Below the pieces are notes generated by a model. It searched no databases and was not told where the DNA came from. It worked only from the letters and a program-made list of their open reading frames with translations. From Ettlia oleoabundans (Eukaryota; Chlorophyta; Chlorophyceae; Chlamydomonadales), in contig JAAMXP010000287.1 of NCBI GenBank assembly GCA_019693395.1, forward strand, positions 8,569 through 19,306: a stretch of DNA of 10,738 nucleotides, written 5' to 3'. Below, piece by piece: positions 7,939-10,738 of the stretch. Made by a program: the position numbers and the translations under genes. Each line of letters starts with the position of its first letter. The stretch's first letter is position 1.

Positions 7939-10317
7939 ATGGCAAACACATCTCCGCTGGAAACAGCGGATATGATTGATCGCGCTGGCAAGTTTGCATT
8001 CCACAGCAAGCGCCGACATCTAGTATACACCGACATCACTGCAGCAGCAGCCAATCGACAGATCTATGGACTAGCCGCACTACCACAGTTTTTGCAGGTA
8101 TTCGATGCAGGCCTGCTGTGCCAAACTGAGACTGACATCAACGCCACAGAGGTACGATGGGCAGGTGGAGTCCATGGGTGGGTGTGTTGGTGGAACCACC
8201 CCTGCACAATCCGCGCTTTGTGTGCAATGCTATGCCTTGCATACCGCTTGACCCTACGCCTGCAGCTGCCTCCAACCCTACATCCCCCCAATGGCCAATG
8301 GTACTGCAGGTGCATGGCATGCATTGCCTGCATCCCCCACCACTTGAAGTGGGTGTAGCCCAGCACTGGCTGGCAGTACATGGCATGCAGCCTGCCACGG
8401 TGGAAAACACACAGCCTTTCGCTCCTGCAGCCGGTGTTTGTACACATAAGGGTCGGGCATATGAGGCTGCGCAGGGGGAACCAGTGGCTGCAACCTCGCG
8501 TGATTCTGCGGATGCTGCTGGCAACAATGGCAGATTTCAAATTGAAGGAGCGCAAGTTGCATGTCTGCCGTTAAAGCACCGGTTGCCTGATGAGCTTCGG
8601 CTGTATTATAGCATGGTGCGTCAGGCATTGCAGCGTAGGGCAGTTGGGTTTAACAATATTGACCCAGCGCCTGCGGTAATACGCAGCTTGGCGACTGATC
8701 CAGGCAAGGGGGTTGCTCTCTGCTATGGAGTCTTTTGAAATTGTTGTACGTGCGTTAATAAGTTGCGCTGTTACGGAATTTATACGCGTGGTGTTGTGTG
8801 CATGTGCACGCTCGCGAACGCGCGCGCCCTTTTGAGAAAGCCAATATACCAATCCGGCATGACTGACATGTATGCTGCATGTAGACAAAGAGTCCATAAG
8901 CTTATGGCGCAGGTCTGCAACCCGTGTTGCTGTACCTCGTGCCACTTCTAGCTGTTGAGGTGGGCAAGAACCTGGGGGATGCTCGCCATCTGCATCTCAT
9001 TCTTAGGTAAATGACTGTGCTATCAAACAATTCTGCAAACAGGTGGCAGCTGGACGGCTTCCTGCAGGTTCTCACTTCTAATACATATAACACATGCCTG
9101 CATGTGATGTTCTTGTTCCATTGTTGGAGGAAACTTGTTCACGTAATGCTGTTGTTCCATTACTGGAATGGAATCTGTAACGATGATGTGCATGTCTGCG
9201 ATGTAATGAGTGGGGTGGGGGCCACTGCACAGTAGACGTGCCAAAGAAGCAACACTATGCCATGCTGCAGTGCAACTCGGGCAATAATATGCAATCCTCA
9301 CCTACAACTCGCGCCCTACATCCACCAGTTATTGCCAGGTACGTTACGTGCTGTGCACTTCAACACTAATAGTACCAGCATCGCGTGCTGCAGCCCCGCC
9401 ATTGCGTGCTGCAGCCCCCATCACAACGCAAACATGCATATGTGAAGGATTTGATTTGCGATGGAGTGTGGCTGCTGAAACATTCTGCAGCAATCATGAC
9501 CTGCCTGATCTCACGGAGTGTTGATGGTGCAGCAGCAGATTGGAGCATCCGGGATGAGGCAAGCTGCAATGCCAGACACGTGGTTGGGCTTGTTCAAACC
9601 TGGCTTTGGTCTAGTGCAGTTGCCAAGTGCAACAAATTGCAGTCTTGTACAGCCACCATGCCTGTGGAGTTGCCCACTGCTGCTGTATCTAAATTGAAAA
9701 GACTGCTGCAATCTCGCAGGCAGCAAGGTTGCTGGGGCAGTTGACACAGCAGTTAGAACAGGGTAGTAATGAGCTGGCACCAGTACTGGCGCGGGTGCAG
9801 AAGACTTTGGCAATGGCTCTATTTGACGAAGCTGTCGAAACACAATATGGTAAAAATACTGTGAAGGACTGATCAAGTCGCTTTCGATGCATGGCAACAA
9901 TGCAAACGCAGGCTCAGTACTCGTTCCTACTTTTTGACAGCAAGTTTTGGCAAACACCCTGTTGCAGGCTCACTGGTCGGGTTGATGGCTTTCGGCGCAC
10001 CAATTCTCCTTGAAGTGGTTGTACCCAACTTGCACCGTTTTTCGCACCTGCTACGGGTGAGCAGCTCAAGCATAAGCACAGACAATCCTCCGTAAGTGCT
10101 TGTTTAGTTCCCCACAAACACATCAACATATGCTTGCAAACTGCAGGACCCTGCATACGCCAACCTGCATGTACACTCGGCGCTTGTGGCAGCTCTGGGA
10201 CGATGCATGGCATGGCACAATGGCACAAAGGCGGCATGGGTTTGGAGGATGTTGGCGAATGCTAGGCCTGGGGTGTGTCTCCAGCTGGTTGCGCCACTCA
10301 CGCATGCCTATTTGTGA
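7939..10317 (+). CDS. TAF6: TAF6: TFIID subunit with histone fold and HEAT-repeat C-terminal domain (5' end unresolved)
   Basis: TAF6 pairs with TAF9 through its histone fold inside TFIID (and SAGA in some lineages) and acts in RNA polymerase II initiation in the nucleus. Exons: 7939-8151, 8310-8703, 8913-9006, 9271-9338, 9491-9558, 9720-9849, 9968-10056, 10147-10317; all phases agree, giving 408 residues counted from the ATG at 7939. Seen in order: the end of the histone fold (GKFAFHSKRRHL, 17-28; IYG, 42-44), the hallmark HWLAVHGMQP (90-99), a low-complexity linker, then LPLKHRLPDELRLYY (157-171) opening the HEAT domain. RSLATDPG, NPHLQLAPYIHQLLP (242-256), TCLISR, WSIRDEAARLL, RVQKTL and a QYG...VGLMAFGAP segment follow. 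The stop is at 10315-10317. The first histone-fold helices are missing: the frame is closed by TAG at 7921-7923. The ATG at 7939 may be a real start, or the exon may begin at an acceptor, at 7924 or 7967. The linker and N-terminus are divergent from plants. Confidence 0.88.
8704..8912 (+). other. GC-AG intron in TAF6 (between RSLATDPG and LQPVLLYLV)
   Basis: The donor is CCAG|gcaagg and the acceptor gcgcag. Joining 8703 to 8913 (phase 1) rebuilds a Gly codon and gives SLATDPG-LQPVLLYLVPLL, matching the TAF6 pattern. The nearest GT donor, after 8709, would shift the next exon into a frame with a stop. Confidence 0.88.
9110..9175. repeat. Diverged short tandem repeat inside a TAF6 intron
   Basis: Two copies of a block of the form tgttcttgttccattgttgga / tgctgttgttccattactgga lie about 37 bp apart within intron 9007-9270. 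No coding role. Confidence 0.4.
9559..9719 (+). other. GC-AG intron in TAF6 (inside the WxxRDxAAxLL motif)
   Basis: The donor is GATGAG|gcaagc and the acceptor tcgcag. Joining 9558 to 9720 in phase 0 gives WSIRDE-AARLLGQL, which restores the conserved TAF6 RD-x-AA-x-LL motif exactly. Reading on to the weak GT donor after 9573 would insert five residues into this motif. Confidence 0.78.
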
Positions 10318-10356
10318 CCTCAAACATAGTCGACGAGCATTTTGCTTGCAACTGAC

Positions 10357-10499
10357 ACATGTCCTCTTTCTGGTCCTTTGAGTTTCCCCTTAAGCCCTCC
10401 TCTTTTGCAATTGAGGCATTACGATAAATGAGCAAATTGGTTTGTAATTGAGACATGTGTTGCTACTTTCTGCTTCCCCTTCAAGCCCTCTCCTTTTTT
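10357..10499. repeat. Diverged tandem repeat (about 90-96 bp unit) in the TAF6/helicase spacer
   Basis: An ordered set of blocks appears twice: acatgt (10357, 10453), ctttctg (10366, about 10466), ttcccctt-aagccctc (10384, 10474), with caattgag/taattgag blocks between. The offset is 90-96 bp. The second copy covers the stop codon and last codons of the helicase exon, so that C-terminus may have been shaped by the duplication. Confidence 0.55.
10443..10447 (+). terminator. Possible TGTAA polyadenylation signal for TAF6
   Basis: TGTAA on the plus strand, 125 bases after the TAF6 stop, in the spacer before the convergent helicase gene. The position is reasonable for an algal 3' UTR, but a five-base motif alone is weak support. 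Confidence 0.35.
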
Positions 10500-10645
10500 C
10501 CAAGTGTGGGAACCTCAAAATCTACATCGCTTACTTTCCCCTTCTTTAATTTTCGCAACAGCGAATACTCACGATGCAGGTCTTCTAGATCATCCTTATC
10601 CTGCAGCCTCCGCCGTTTGGCTGATGGCAGATGCACCTCCAGTTT
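10481..10645 (-). CDS. SPB4: DEAD-box ATP-dependent RNA helicase, SPB4/DDX55 type, last exon only (partial)
   Basis: SPB4/DDX55 helicases act in the nucleolus on pre-rRNA during 60S subunit maturation. Only the extreme C-terminus is here. The frame carries PSAKRRRLQDKDDLEDL, then HREYSLLRKLKKGKVSDVDFE and the end LGKKERA. A basic KRR stretch, an acidic patch and then EY-x-LLKKLKKGKIS is the usual C-terminal tail of this family. The exon most likely starts after the acceptor gtgcag at 10651-10646, preceded by a pyrimidine stretch; the frame is open back to 10669, and an alternative acceptor ctgccatcag lies further in. The catalytic domains lie past the right edge, so another basic-tailed helicase is possible. 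The gene is tail-to-tail with TAF6, with 163 bp between stop codons. Confidence 0.6.
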   Translation of the reverse strand, partial: KLEVHLPSAKRRRLQDKDDLEDLHREYSLLRKLKKGKVSDVDFEVPTLGKKERA

Positions 10646-10698
10646 CTGCACATTCAGAAGTGGGGGCATAGTGCTGATGTTGTCTGGAACATGGGCTG

Positions 10699-10738
10699 TG
10701 ATGTGTGTGTTCGTGTGTGTTTTGGGGGGGGGGGGGGG
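10699..10738. repeat. GT-rich tract followed by a 15-base G run at the window edge
   Basis: Two (GT)n patches (10703-10710, 10713-10720) lead into G at 10724-10738. On the minus strand this is a C run and CA-rich tract in the intron before the helicase last exon. The G run may be longer or mis-sized in the assembly. Confidence 0.6.

Noticed and set aside
8064..8555. Minus-strand open frame of 163 residues
   Set aside because: Mainly antisense of the second TAF6 exon and the preceding intron; the plus strand carries HWLAVHGMQP.
9043..9067. Possible TAF6 exon after the acceptor at 9042 (WQLDGFLQ)
   Set aside because: Joining 9006 directly to 9271 gives LILSATRAIICNPH, the same length as the TAF6 pattern without gaps; including this piece would insert extra residues.
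9850..9872. Stop codon at 9870-9872 as the end of TAF6
   Set aside because: The frame past 9849 is intron read-through. Splicing to 9968 and then 10147 continues the HEAT domain with VGLMAFGAPILLEVV and a helical C-terminus.
1..10738. A novel defence or mobile system, CRISPR array or biosynthetic cluster
   Set aside because: No regularly spaced repeats, no phage, nuclease or transposase motifs beyond one weak retroelement-like fragment, and the three genes found are conserved eukaryotic housekeeping or plastid genes.

Overview
This is nuclear DNA from a photosynthetic eukaryote, most likely a chlorophyte green alga. The evidence is a plastid psbA translation factor found only in the green lineage, two genes cut into many small exons by introns of about 90-320 bp, acceptors that nearly all end in GCAG or ACAG, and a moderately high GC level. 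I see no bacterial operon, CRISPR array, tRNA or rRNA. The genus cannot be named from the sequence alone.

Three genes can be supported by reading exons across splice junctions. (1) Minus strand, 4830 down to 667: a complete 12-exon gene for HCF173, an atypical short-chain dehydrogenase with an inserted CIA30 domain that is required for initiating translation of the chloroplast psbA mRNA. (2) Plus strand, about 7939 to 10317: eight exons of TAF6, a subunit of TFIID. The second half of the histone fold, the HWLA-type motif and the whole HEAT-repeat C-terminal domain are present. The start of the histone fold could not be found. (3) Minus strand, 10645 down to 10481: the last exon of a DEAD-box RNA helicase of the SPB4/DDX55 type, whose body lies beyond the right edge.

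Layout: 1-666 is sequence downstream of HCF173, with a 25-bp tandem duplication and a short inverted repeat. 667-4830 is HCF173. 4831-7938 is a gap of about 3.1 kb between the divergent HCF173 and TAF6 genes. It holds a diverged inverted repeat (5511-5796), C-runs, a GC-rich core near 5940-6240 and unassigned open frames. 7939-10317 is TAF6. 10318-10480 is a short tail-to-tail spacer with a diverged tandem repeat that runs into the end of the helicase gene. The window ends in an intron with a GT-rich tract and a 15-base G run.

The genes are not functionally linked: one serves chloroplast translation, one nuclear transcription, one ribosome assembly. The most notable signal is in splicing. Three of the 18 introns whose ends I assigned start with GC rather than GT, all as AG|GCAAG, and several exon ends offer alternative sites in the same reading phase. 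I found no convincing undescribed multi-gene system.
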